From positions 372,001-436,000 of the forward strand of contig NZ_CP029427.2 in the NCBI RefSeq assembly GCF_002266465.3: DNA of 64,000 bases, given 5' to 3'. The notes under the pieces were generated by a model, which did no database searches, had not been told where the DNA came from, and saw only the letters and a program-made list of their open reading frames with translations. The stretch is from Bradyrhizobium symbiodeficiens. GTDB lineage: Bacteria; Pseudomonadota; Alphaproteobacteria; Rhizobiales; Xanthobacteraceae. Made by a program: the position numbers and the translations under genes. Shown here piece by piece: positions 56,263 to 64,000 of the stretch; position 1 is the stretch's first letter, and each line of letters starts with the position of its first letter.

Positions 56263-58800
56263 ATGAAAGAGGCTACCGCCCGCATTAAAATTAACAAGCT
56301 GCTCGAAGCAGCGCAGTGGCGCTTTTTTGCCGACTCAAGCGGTCCAGCCAATATCCAACTTGAACCCAGTGTCGCGCTCACAAAACATGCGCTCGATGAT
56401 CTCGGCGAGAATTTCGAGAAAGCCTCCAAAGGCTTCATTGATTTTCTGCTTCTCAATGAGAAGGGCTTTCCGTTCATAGTTCTGGAAGCGAAGGCCGAAG
56501 ACAAAAATCCGCTCGTTGGCAAGGAGCAAGCGCGGAAATATGCGAAGTCGCAAAATTGTCGCTTCGTCATACTATCCAACGGCAACCTTCACTATTTTTG
56601 GGATCTCGAACGCGGAAATCCCTATGTCATCACGAGCTTTCCGACGCCGGCATCCGTTGTCGGCTATCAGAAGAGCGTGCCCGATCCAAAGCGTCTGATC
56701 GAGGAAGTGGTCGGAAACGACTATGTCGTGCTCACGCAGCGGCCCAACTATGCTACCGAGGCCGCCTGGAAGAGCGAAGCAGAGCGGCCTCGTTACATCG
56801 AGCTGAACGGGCTTCGATTTCTTCGGCCGTACCAGCAACGAGCCATCGTTGCTATCCAGCAGACAGTCATGAAGGGCGGTGACCGCTTTCTTTTGGAGAT
56901 GGCTACCGGAACCGGAAAGACGCTCACTTCGGCTGCAATCATTAAGCTCTTTCTACGGACCGGCAATGCTCGCCGTGTACTGTTCCTGGTAGACAGGCTC
57001 GAGCTCGAAGACCAAGCGCTAAAGGCTTTCAGGAAGATTCTCGCTAACGACTACAAGAGCGTCATTTACAAAGAGAGCCGCGATGACTGGCGTCATGCCG
57101 AGGTCGTTGTCTCCACGGTCCAATCGCTCCTCTTCAACAACAAGTACAACCAACTTTTTTCACCTACCGACTTTGATCTCGTCATCTCCGACGAAGCGCA
57201 CCGCTCCATTGGTGGTAATGCTCGCGCTGTCTTCGATTACTTCATTGGCTACAAACTCGGCCTTACGGCCACGCCGCGCGACTATCTCAAGAAATTCGCC
57301 AAAGACAAGCCCACGAGCAAGGATCCTCGCGAGTTTGAGCGCCGTGTGCTGCTCGATACTTACCGAACTTTCGGCTGCGAGGACGGCCAGCCCACTTTCC
57401 GGTACTCCCTACTTGATGGCGTGAAAGATGGTTACCTCGTCAATCCAACTGTTGTAGATGCGCGCAGCGAGGTAACCACCCAGCTCCTGTCGGACGGCGG
57501 TTTTGTCGTCGAGTTCAAGGACGAGGAGGGAGAGGACCAGAAGGAAGCATATAAGCAACGAGAATTTGAGAAGCGTTTTTTTTCGGTGACTACCAACCAG
57601 CTCTTCTGCAGAGCCTTTCTTGAAAACGCTCTGCGCGATCCCGTCAGCGGCGAGATTGGCAAGTCGATCATCTTTGCAGTGAGTCAGAATCATGCAGCGA
57701 AGCTGGCGCAGATCCTCAACGGAATGGCAGACCGAATATTCCCCGGCAAATACCAATCGGACTTCGCCGTTCAAGTCACGTCGCATGTCGGCGACGCGCA
57801 GCAATACACCGTCAACTTTGCCAACAACAACCTTCTTGGATCAGCCAATTTCATTCCAAGTTATAAGACCAGCAAAGCTCGCGTCTGCATCACCGTCGGT
57901 ATGATGACCACCGGTTACGACTGTCCGGATATCCTCAACTTGGGTCTTTTTCGTCCGGTTTTTTCTCCAACGGACTTTATTCAAATCAAGGGGCGGGGGA
58001 CTCGCAAGCACGACTTCAGGGAGCAGCTTTTCGACGAGACGATCAGGGAAAGTGTGAAGGAGCCGCATAAGGCGGGGTTTAAGCTGTTCGACTTCTTCGC
58101 CAACTGTGAATATTTCGAAGAAAAGTTCGACTACGATCAGATTATCAAGCTTCCCAGAGCGATATCCGGGACCGACGAAACAGGCGGAGAACCTGGAGGC
58201 GGCAGCTCTACCGTGGGGATTTACGAACACCTTGACGATGACATTCTCCTGACGCTCAAAGAGGAGGACATCGGCCACGGTGGCATGAGGATTGATCGGG
58301 AGTTTTACGCCAAGTTCGAGGATGTCGTACGTGAGAATTTCTTCGTTGCGGCCAGTGTGGAGGCCGGTGAGTGGGATCGTGTTATCGATTATCTGAATAG
58401 AGAAATTTTTGATAAGCCGAGTGAATACTACTCTCTCGAAAAATTACGTAAAGCGGCCGGCGTGGATCGGCGCCTTACACTTCGCGAGATTCTCGAAAAA
58501 ATCTTTGGTCTTATTCCGCGTTTCAAATCCAGGGATGATCTTCTGGAGGAGGAGTTCTCGAAGTTTGTGGCTGACTATAAGCCTGACGAAGCCACGGCCA
58601 TTCCGGCGATCAAGAACTATTTCAAGGCCTATGCTGCAAGCGATCAGATTCGTTACATCATTGAGTCCGGCCAGCTGACCGACTTGGCTACGAACCCTAT
58701 TTTTTCGACGAGAGAGTTTAAGGCCGTGCCCGCGAAATACCGGAAGCTCATCCCCGAATACGTCAAGGACTATGTCTCCTTGAACCAGTTCGTCACCTAG
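56263..58800 (+). CDS. hsdR: Type I restriction enzyme, R subunit
   Basis: An 845-residue motor and nuclease subunit. The N-terminal nuclease region shows GFPFIVLEAKAEDKNPLVGKEQARKYA, with the catalytic E-x-K of the PD-(D/E)xK fold (about residues 75-77). The helicase core follows: MATGTGKTLTS (about 213), DEAHRS (about 309), LTATPRD, and MMTTGYDCPDILNLGLFRP, RGTRKHDF in motif VI. It translocates DNA and cuts it at a distance when sites are unmethylated. ATG at 56263 (MKEATARIKINKLLE). The composition is visibly AT-richer than the flanks, consistent with transfer. hsdMS starts nine bases later. Confidence 0.93.
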   Translation: MKEATARIKINKLLEAAQWRFFADSSGPANIQLEPSVALTKHALDDLGENFEKASKGFIDFLLLNEKGFPFIVLEAKAEDKNPLVGKEQARKYAKSQNCRFVILSNGNLHYFWDLERGNPYVITSFPTPASVVGYQKSVPDPKRLIEEVVGNDYVVLTQRPNYATEAAWKSEAERPRYIELNGLRFLRPYQQRAIVAIQQTVMKGGDRFLLEMATGTGKTLTSAAIIKLFLRTGNARRVLFLVDRLELEDQALKAFRKILANDYKSVIYKESRDDWRHAEVVVSTVQSLLFNNKYNQLFSPTDFDLVISDEAHRSIGGNARAVFDYFIGYKLGLTATPRDYLKKFAKDKPTSKDPREFERRVLLDTYRTFGCEDGQPTFRYSLLDGVKDGYLVNPTVVDARSEVTTQLLSDGGFVVEFKDEEGEDQKEAYKQREFEKRFFSVTTNQLFCRAFLENALRDPVSGEIGKSIIFAVSQNHAAKLAQILNGMADRIFPGKYQSDFAVQVTSHVGDAQQYTVNFANNNLLGSANFIPSYKTSKARVCITVGMMTTGYDCPDILNLGLFRPVFSPTDFIQIKGRGTRKHDFREQLFDETIRESVKEPHKAGFKLFDFFANCEYFEEKFDYDQIIKLPRAISGTDETGGEPGGGSSTVGIYEHLDDDILLTLKEEDIGHGGMRIDREFYAKFEDVVRENFFVAASVEAGEWDRVIDYLNREIFDKPSEYYSLEKLRKAAGVDRRLTLREILEKIFGLIPRFKSRDDLLEEEFSKFVADYKPDEATAIPAIKNYFKAYAASDQIRYIIESGQLTDLATNPIFSTREFKAVPAKYRKLIPEYVKDYVSLNQFVT

Positions 58801-58808
58801 GAATCCCA

Positions 58809-61316
58809 ATGCTCGACACCGACACTAAACGGCGCATCGACACCGCCCGCGACATCCTCGTGGGCAAGGTCCCCGACCCCAAATCTCAAGTCGAACAGAT
58901 TACTATCGCTCTCATCTACAAGTTCATGGACGACATGGACGCTGAAGCCGAGGAGCTGGGTGGCAAGCGCAAGTTTTTCGCCGGCAATTTTGCTCGCTAC
59001 GGTTGGGCCCAGTTAATGCGAGCTGGCATCGGAGGCCACGAAATGCTGGGGCTCTATGCTGAGGGCATTACCAAAATTCTGGAGAATCCCGGCATCCCGC
59101 CGCTTTTCCGGGACATTTTCAAGAATGCCTATCTGCCTTACCGCGACCCCGAGACGCTCAAAGCATTCCTAAAGATTATTGACGAGTTCATTTACGACCA
59201 TAGCGAACGCCTTGGTGATGCTTTCGAATACCTCCTCTCCGTCCTTGGCTCGCAGGGCGACGCGGGACAATTCCGTACGCCACGCCACATCATTGATTTC
59301 ATTGTTGAGATACTCGATCCGAAGAAGAACGAAAGCATCCTTGATCCAGCCTGTGGCACAGCCGGGTTTTTGATCTCGGCCTACAAACATATCCTGAAAA
59401 CGAATAGCTCAACCGAGGCGGTCGGTTCGAGCACGATCGACGAAACCGACAAGGCGGCGCTGGATTCCTCCAGAATCCCTCTCTCCCGGGGCGACTTGCT
59501 CACGCCGGACGAGCGCGGCAAGCTGGCGACAAACTTCAAGGGCTACGACATATCGCCGGATATGGTGCGCCTCTCGCTGGTGAACCTGTATCTTCACGGA
59601 TTCACCGATCCGCATATATACGAATACGATACCCTCACATCGGAAGAGCGCTGGAACGAATTTGCAGACGTTATTCTTGCGAACCCACCCTTCATGTCCC
59701 CCAAAGGCGGAATTAAGCCCCACCGCCGTTTCTCCATTCAGGCCAAACGCAGCGAGGTCCTGTTCGTGGATTACATGGCCGAGCACCTCACACCCAATGG
59801 GCGTGCCGGCATTATCGTCCCCGAGGGCATCATTTTCCAGAGCCAGACCGCCTATACCGAGTTGCGGCGGATACTTGTAGAGAACTCGCTGGTTGCCGTC
59901 GTCTCACTTCCGGCCGGTTGTTTCAATCCTTATTCAGGAGTGAAAACCAGCATCCTCATTCTTGACAAATCCGTAGCCCAGCGAAGCGATACGATCGCCT
60001 TTTTCAAAGTTGAGAATGATGGCTTTGGCCTCGGTGCCCAGCGGCGCGCCGTTGGCGGAAGCGACCTTCCGCAAATCAAAGCCGAGCTCGCGGCCTACCT
60101 TGGCGCGATCCGATCGCAACAAGCCACCACAGACGTCCGCCCGACCCGTGGCTTGATCGTGACAAAAGAAAAGATCCGCGCGAATGGTGATTTCAACCTA
60201 AGCGGCGAACGATATCGGGAGAGCGCTGAGCGCTCGACGGCTTTTCCTTGGATGTCCATAGATTCACTGGTCGAGACAGTCACTCCACCATTCAAGGTTC
60301 AGAAGACATCTTTTGGAGCTACCGGACGATTTCCAATTATAGATCAATCGCAGGAAGCAATCGCGGGATGGACTGACGATGAATCGATTTTGGTCCATCC
60401 GGGCAAACCACTAGTGATTTTTGGCGACCACACTTGTGCAATTAAGCTAGTTGAAACACCGTTCGCGCAGGGCGCAGATGGCATCAAGATTCTTCAAACA
60501 GGAGAAGCGCTCGATCCGCGCTTTCTTTTCCACGTCCTTCGAGCACGGCCGCTGGAGAGCGATGGTTATCAAAGACACTATTCAAAGCTCAAAGAGTACA
60601 AAATCCCGGTTCCTCCGCTGGACGTACAAAGGGAGATAGTGGCAGAGATCGACGGCCATCAGAAAGTAATTGATGGCGCCCTTGTTGTCCTTGATCACTA
60701 CCGTCCCCAGTTGCCGGTGAAACCAGACTGGCCGATGGTCGAACTTGGTGACGTTTGTGAAATAAAGTCAGGAGGTACGCCAAGTCGGTCGGAGGCCTCT
60801 TATTGGCACGGGTCCATTCCGTGGGTGGGCTCGACTGTTTGTAAAGATGGCGAGGTTGTGAGTGCGGAGGAGTTCATCACGGAGAAGGGCATGAACAATT
60901 CGGCCGCAAAACTCTTCCCTAAAGACACTACATTGATAGCGTTGGTCGGGGCGACGATTGGAAAGACTGGCCTGCTGAAATTTGAATCCACGACAAATCA
61001 GAACATTGCGGGACTGTATCCAAAATCTCTGCAGGCATTAGATCCCACCTACTTATTTTATGCAGCGCAGCGGCTTTACCCAGAATTTCTGAGACTAGGC
61101 GAAGGAAAATTTCGCATGGCGAATCTCTCCTTTGTCCGAGAGCGACGAATTCCGCTCCCGCCCCTCGCTGTACAACAAGCTATTGTCGCCGATATCGAAG
61201 CCGAAAAGGTATTGGTGGCCGCTAACAAAACACTGATCGACAGATTCAAGAAAAAGACCTTAGCGACGCTATCTCGCCTCTGGGGCGAGGAAGAGCCAGC
61301 GAGACGGGAAGCTTAA
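58809..61316 (+). CDS. hsdM: Type I modification-specificity fusion (HsdM-HsdS)
   Basis: An 835-residue protein joining both other subunits of a type I system in one chain. The HsdM part (1-450) shows the N-terminal helical domain, RTPRHIIDFIVEILDP, SAM motif I DPACGTAGFL (about 178) and N6-adenine motif IV ILANPPFMSP (about 289-294). The HsdS part (460-835) has two target-recognition domains, each ending in a conserved coil: IPVPPLDVQREIVAEID (about 602) and IPLPPLAVQQAIVADIEAEKV (about 780). The protein would recognise a bipartite site and methylate adenine. Such M-S fusions are known but less common than separate genes. Confidence 0.92.
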   Translation: MLDTDTKRRIDTARDILVGKVPDPKSQVEQITIALIYKFMDDMDAEAEELGGKRKFFAGNFARYGWAQLMRAGIGGHEMLGLYAEGITKILENPGIPPLFRDIFKNAYLPYRDPETLKAFLKIIDEFIYDHSERLGDAFEYLLSVLGSQGDAGQFRTPRHIIDFIVEILDPKKNESILDPACGTAGFLISAYKHILKTNSSTEAVGSSTIDETDKAALDSSRIPLSRGDLLTPDERGKLATNFKGYDISPDMVRLSLVNLYLHGFTDPHIYEYDTLTSEERWNEFADVILANPPFMSPKGGIKPHRRFSIQAKRSEVLFVDYMAEHLTPNGRAGIIVPEGIIFQSQTAYTELRRILVENSLVAVVSLPAGCFNPYSGVKTSILILDKSVAQRSDTIAFFKVENDGFGLGAQRRAVGGSDLPQIKAELAAYLGAIRSQQATTDVRPTRGLIVTKEKIRANGDFNLSGERYRESAERSTAFPWMSIDSLVETVTPPFKVQKTSFGATGRFPIIDQSQEAIAGWTDDESILVHPGKPLVIFGDHTCAIKLVETPFAQGADGIKILQTGEALDPRFLFHVLRARPLESDGYQRHYSKLKEYKIPVPPLDVQREIVAEIDGHQKVIDGALVVLDHYRPQLPVKPDWPMVELGDVCEIKSGGTPSRSEASYWHGSIPWVGSTVCKDGEVVSAEEFITEKGMNNSAAKLFPKDTTLIALVGATIGKTGLLKFESTTNQNIAGLYPKSLQALDPTYLFYAAQRLYPEFLRLGEGKFRMANLSFVRERRIPLPPLAVQQAIVADIEAEKVLVAANKTLIDRFKKKTLATLSRLWGEEEPARREA

Positions 61317-61319
61317 GTC

Positions 61320-62042
61320 ATGGAGGACGCCACCGAGCTCTCTAACTATTTACCGCTCTCGTTTAAGACTCCGAAGGAGCAAGAATACATTGAGTTCCTC
61401 TGGGATGCCTTCGAAATGAACTATGCGAGCGGCAAATATCAGTTCGCCTTCCTCGCTTACCATATGCTCACCATGAGCTTCGTTTATTTCAACATCTGGC
61501 AGATTAAGCAGACTGACCCGGGCGATTTCGAGAAGGGACTCATCGGATTTGGGCGCGATGAGAAGGCCTTGATTGAGGCGACCTCACCATTTGCATTCAG
61601 CATTGTCCCCGAACGTACGATGTTGCGCTTCTTAAAGCTTATCGCGTGCGACAACGGAAAGATTGGCACTTACGCGAAACTAGTGGATGACCGCAACAAT
61701 TCGGCTCATCCAAATGGTAACATCTATTTCAGCACCGAAGCAGCAGTGAACATCAAGATCACCGAAATTCTCCGTGTCGTGGGCGAAATTCAGGCGCATT
61801 CAAAGCCAGTTATAGAAAGATGTTACCGGGAGTTTCTGCTGAAGAGTCACGACCCGGATGAACGCGAGTATTCCGAGGCCAGCGATCAAATACGTGAAGC
61901 GCTAATCCACGCAAATTATATGTCCCGACGGGATGTAGGCATTTGTCTTACGTGCGACCTTGGTGATCTTCGCGGGCGCGATGAATTCCCAAGCATTGAA
62001 GTGCTCCATCACGAGCTTCATGCTGCCTATGGTGATGCTTGA
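61320..62042 (+). CDS. HEPN-motif protein of the type I RM cassette
   Basis: A 240-residue, mainly helical, cytoplasmic-looking protein without signal peptide. The start is three bases after the hsdMS stop, so it belongs to the same operon. DDRNNSAHPNG (residues 123-133) contains R-N-x-x-x-H (Arg125 to His130), the diagnostic R-x4-H of HEPN RNases. The Asn after Arg is the usual residue there. A helical hairpin precedes it (MNYASGKYQFAFLAYHMLTMSFVYFNIW). No named family is recognised beyond this. It may cleave RNA as a back-up defence when restriction fails, by analogy with RM-linked anticodon nucleases, or may be inactive. Confidence 0.65.
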   Translation: MEDATELSNYLPLSFKTPKEQEYIEFLWDAFEMNYASGKYQFAFLAYHMLTMSFVYFNIWQIKQTDPGDFEKGLIGFGRDEKALIEATSPFAFSIVPERTMLRFLKLIACDNGKIGTYAKLVDDRNNSAHPNGNIYFSTEAAVNIKITEILRVVGEIQAHSKPVIERCYREFLLKSHDPDEREYSEASDQIREALIHANYMSRRDVGICLTCDLGDLRGRDEFPSIEVLHHELHAAYGDA

Positions 62043-62402
62043 GGCAGACTATGTACCTCTGGCAAAGATCCGCAGATTGCCGCTGAAAAAAGCTCTCGGT
62101 TCAGCACATCGCACGTGGCATCCTGCCCTGTTTTCTGCGACGTCTCAAACCACACATGGCATCATCGAACCTGCTGCATGCCGATTCAGACCCTCCATCA
62201 CTCGGCGCGCATCGCTCTCCAAAGTTCGCCCGACGCGCCGCCCGACGCCGCCCCCGTAACCCCTTGATCTTCCTGCCCCCTTCTACTGTGCATGGGGTTG
62301 TTTTCGCATATTTTGCTATCGTATGGCACAAGCCCGCGAGCGTAACGTCACGGCAACCGCCTTTCTCCCGGCGGCGTCGTCCCCCCACCAAGCGAGACCA
62401 CC
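62043..62402. other. 360-base gap after the RM cassette
   Basis: No gene is visible. The left half is AT-rich like the RM genes and the right half is GC-rich like the flanking chromosome, so the cassette edge may lie in it, near 62200. I find no repeat of the tRNA-Ser 3' end here. Confidence 0.5.
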
Positions 62403-63263
62403 ATGCACTCTTCCGCCACCGGCTGGGGCAACGGGCTGCTCGGCGTCATCATCTTCAGCGGCTCGCTGCCGGCGACGCGGGTTGCGGTCGGCGGCTTCTC
62501 GGCGCTGTTCCTGACCTCGGCGCGCGCGGTCATCGCGGCGCTGATCGGGCTGGCCGTGCTCGGCCTGCTCAGGCAGGCGCGGCCGCAGCGCAGCGATCTC
62601 GCCTCGCTTGCCATCGTCGCGATTGGCGTCGTGGTCGGCTTTCCGCTGCTGACGGCGCTGGCGCTGCAGCACATCACCTCGGCCCGGTCGATCGTCTTCA
62701 TCGGCCTGTTGCCGCTGTCGACCGCGATCTTCGCCGTGCTGCGCGGCGGCGAGCGGCCGAAGCCGCTGTTCTGGCTGTTCGCCGGTCTCGGCAGCGCCAC
62801 GGTGGCCGGCTTCGCCCTGTCGAACGGTGGTGCGGCCTCGCTCACAGGCGATCTCCTGATGGTCGCCGCGATCGTGCTGTGCGGCCTCGGCTATGCCGAA
62901 GGCGCCGCGCTGTCGCGCCGGCTCGGCGGCTGGCAGGTGATCTCCTGGGCGCTGCTGCTCGCGCTGCCGCTGATGGTGCCGCTCGCGATGCTCACCTGGC
63001 CGGCTGATTGGAGCGGCATCGGCGTACCCGCCTGGATCGGGCTCGCTTACGTCTCGATCTTCAGCATGTTCGTCGGCTTCATCTTCTGGTACCGCGGGCT
63101 TGCGCTCGGCGGCATCGCGCGCGTCGGCCAGCTGCAGCAGCTCCAGCCGTTCTTCGGTCTCGCGCTCGCCGGCCTGCTGCTGCACGAGCCCGTGGCGTGG
63201 AGCATGATCGTCGCAACCGGCCTCGTGGTCGCCTGCGTGTTCTTCGCGCGACGGTTTGCTTGA
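62403..63263 (+). CDS. DMT family transporter (EamA)
   Basis: A 286-residue protein of ten predicted membrane segments in two EamA repeats. It opens WGNGLLGVIIFSGSLPATRVAVGGFSALFLTSARAVIAALIGL. The second repeat is visible from GDLLMVAAIVLCGLGYAEGAALSRR. GGIARVGQLQQLQPFFGLALAGLLLHEP is the conserved last hairpin. Cargo unknown. It is unrelated in sequence detail to the DMT gene at 51.1 kb. Confidence 0.88.
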   Translation: MHSSATGWGNGLLGVIIFSGSLPATRVAVGGFSALFLTSARAVIAALIGLAVLGLLRQARPQRSDLASLAIVAIGVVVGFPLLTALALQHITSARSIVFIGLLPLSTAIFAVLRGGERPKPLFWLFAGLGSATVAGFALSNGGAASLTGDLLMVAAIVLCGLGYAEGAALSRRLGGWQVISWALLLALPLMVPLAMLTWPADWSGIGVPAWIGLAYVSIFSMFVGFIFWYRGLALGGIARVGQLQQLQPFFGLALAGLLLHEPVAWSMIVATGLVVACVFFARRFA

Positions 63264-63273
63264 GGCTTGTGCC

Positions 63274-64000
63274 TCACGCCTGCCCCATCACCGTCCTCGT
63301 CAGCGCGCCCTTGGCGAACTTCTTCAGCGGCATCGGCTTGCCGAACAGGAAGCCCTGCACGAAGTCGAAGCCGAGCTCGTTGGCGGCGACGAGATCGGCG
63401 CGGCTTTCCACCCCCTGCGCCACGCTGCGCGCGCCAAAGCCCTGCGCCAGCTCGACGATGTGACGGCACACCGTGCGCTTCAACCGGTCGCTGCCGCTGC
63501 CGGTGACGAATTGCCGGTCGGCCTTCAGCTTGACGAACGGAATCCTGTCCAGCTCCATCAGCGCCGGCCAGTTGGCGCCGAGATTGTCGATCGACAGGCC
63601 GATATTGTGCAGGCCGACCTCGCGCGCGACCTCGGTCAGGTGATCGAGATCGCGGATCGCCTCCTCGCTGTCGATCTCGACCGTCAGCCCGCCGAAGGCC
63701 GGATGCGTCGGCACGCGGCGGCAGAGATCGCGCACCGCCTGCGGCTCCCTGAGATAGGACGCGGGCAGATTGATCGAGAGATCGACAGCGCTTTGCTGCT
63801 CCAGAAGATAGTGCCAGTCCTGCATGGCGCGATCGATCACGAATTCGGAGAGCGCGCGCAGATGCGGGTCGCTCTCCTCGGGAATGAAATAGGCCGGCGG
63901 CACCACGCCCCAGGTCGGATGCCGCATCCGCACCAGCGCCTCGGCGCCGCTGCGGACCAGCGTGCGCGCGTCGATCTTGGGCTGGTACCAGAGCTCGAGC
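63274..64000 (-). CDS. EAL-domain protein, 5' end outside the window, catalytic site altered
   Basis: The 3' part of an EAL-domain (c-di-GMP phosphodiesterase) gene reading leftward. The frame is open to the window end, where LELWYQPKIDARTL and GAEALVR give the start of the domain with EAL intact. Other marks are SINLPASYL (metal Asn present), TVEIDSEEA, SIDNLGANW, KLKADRQFV (catalytic Lys present) and VAQGVES...DFVQGFLFGKPM. The second Asp of DDFG is Asn here, the base Glu of AEGVE is Gln, and the last Glu of EITE is missing. So the domain is probably inactive, and may bind c-di-GMP instead. Anything upstream cannot be seen. Confidence 0.85.
   Translation of the reverse strand, partial: LELWYQPKIDARTLVRSGAEALVRMRHPTWGVVPPAYFIPEESDPHLRALSEFVIDRAMQDWHYLLEQQSAVDLSINLPASYLREPQAVRDLCRRVPTHPAFGGLTVEIDSEEAIRDLDHLTEVAREVGLHNIGLSIDNLGANWPALMELDRIPFVKLKADRQFVTGSGSDRLKRTVCRHIVELAQGFGARSVAQGVESRADLVAANELGFDFVQGFLFGKPMPLKKFAKGALTRTVMGQA

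Noticed and set aside
62043..62402. A possible right attachment site of the RM cassette.
   Set aside because: No repeat of the tRNA-Ser 3' end (GGTTCGAATCCCTC) was found downstream of the cassette, and no integrase gene is in view, so integration at the tRNA is only suggested by position.

Overview
The window is a high-GC alphaproteobacterial chromosome segment. Gene content, gene order and intergenic repeat families point to Bradyrhizobium or a very close relative. This is inferred from recalled gene neighbourhoods (mdh-sucC-sucD-sucA-sucB-lpd, priA-atpHAGDC without atpIBEF, rplU-rpmA-obgE-proB-proA-nadD-rsfS-rlmH), not from any database search.

Layout. 1-9.5 kb: the end of a DUF1223 gene, a probable minus-strand small RNA, DUF2794 and GNAT genes, a BI-1 membrane protein, an FtsX/LolD-like ABC transporter divergent from an SGNH esterase, ThpR and ZapE. 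9.7-20.4 kb: a plus-strand TCA-cycle block (mdh, sucC, sucD, sucA, sucB, lpdA) with a DUF1579-like gene between sucC and sucD and an SDR gene between sucB and lpdA. 20.4-25.8 kb: two small membrane proteins, xerC, priA and an RlpA-like protein. 26.4-31.6 kb: the F1 ATP synthase operon atpHAGDC, closed by terminators. It is followed by a secreted TPR-caspase-like protein.

33.7-43.4 kb: a leftward housekeeping run (proB, proA, nadD, rsfS, rlmH, envC, ctpA, a YibQ-like protein and two tandem RppH-like Nudix genes). 43.6-49.2 kb: a probable accessory block between proB and obgE, with an orphan TctC-type binding protein, a methyltransferase divergent from an AraC-type regulator, a sulfatase, and a broken 0.3-kb copy of part of the sulfatase. 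48.9-53.8 kb: obgE, whose last codons are frameshifted in this sequence, then a MaoC-like gene, a DMT transporter, a GNAT gene, rpmA and rplU. 54.1-55.3 kb: an ROK-like protein whose motifs occur in circularly permuted order. 55.97 kb: tRNA-Ser(CGA), followed by a visibly more AT-rich type I restriction-modification cassette (hsdR, an hsdM-hsdS fusion and a HEPN-like gene). The window ends with a DMT transporter and the 3' part of an EAL-domain gene with altered catalytic motifs.

The core genes serve central carbon metabolism, respiratory ATP synthesis, proline and NAD synthesis, ribosome assembly and cell-envelope turnover. The items most worth a second look are the permuted ROK protein, the hsdR/hsdMS/HEPN cassette, the minus-strand RNA near 0.9-1.02 kb, the obgE frameshift, the sulfatase partial duplication flanked by palindromic repeats, and the repeated operator-like motif around the AraC/methyltransferase pair. 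Several families of Bradyrhizobium-type palindromic repeats fill most intergenic gaps.
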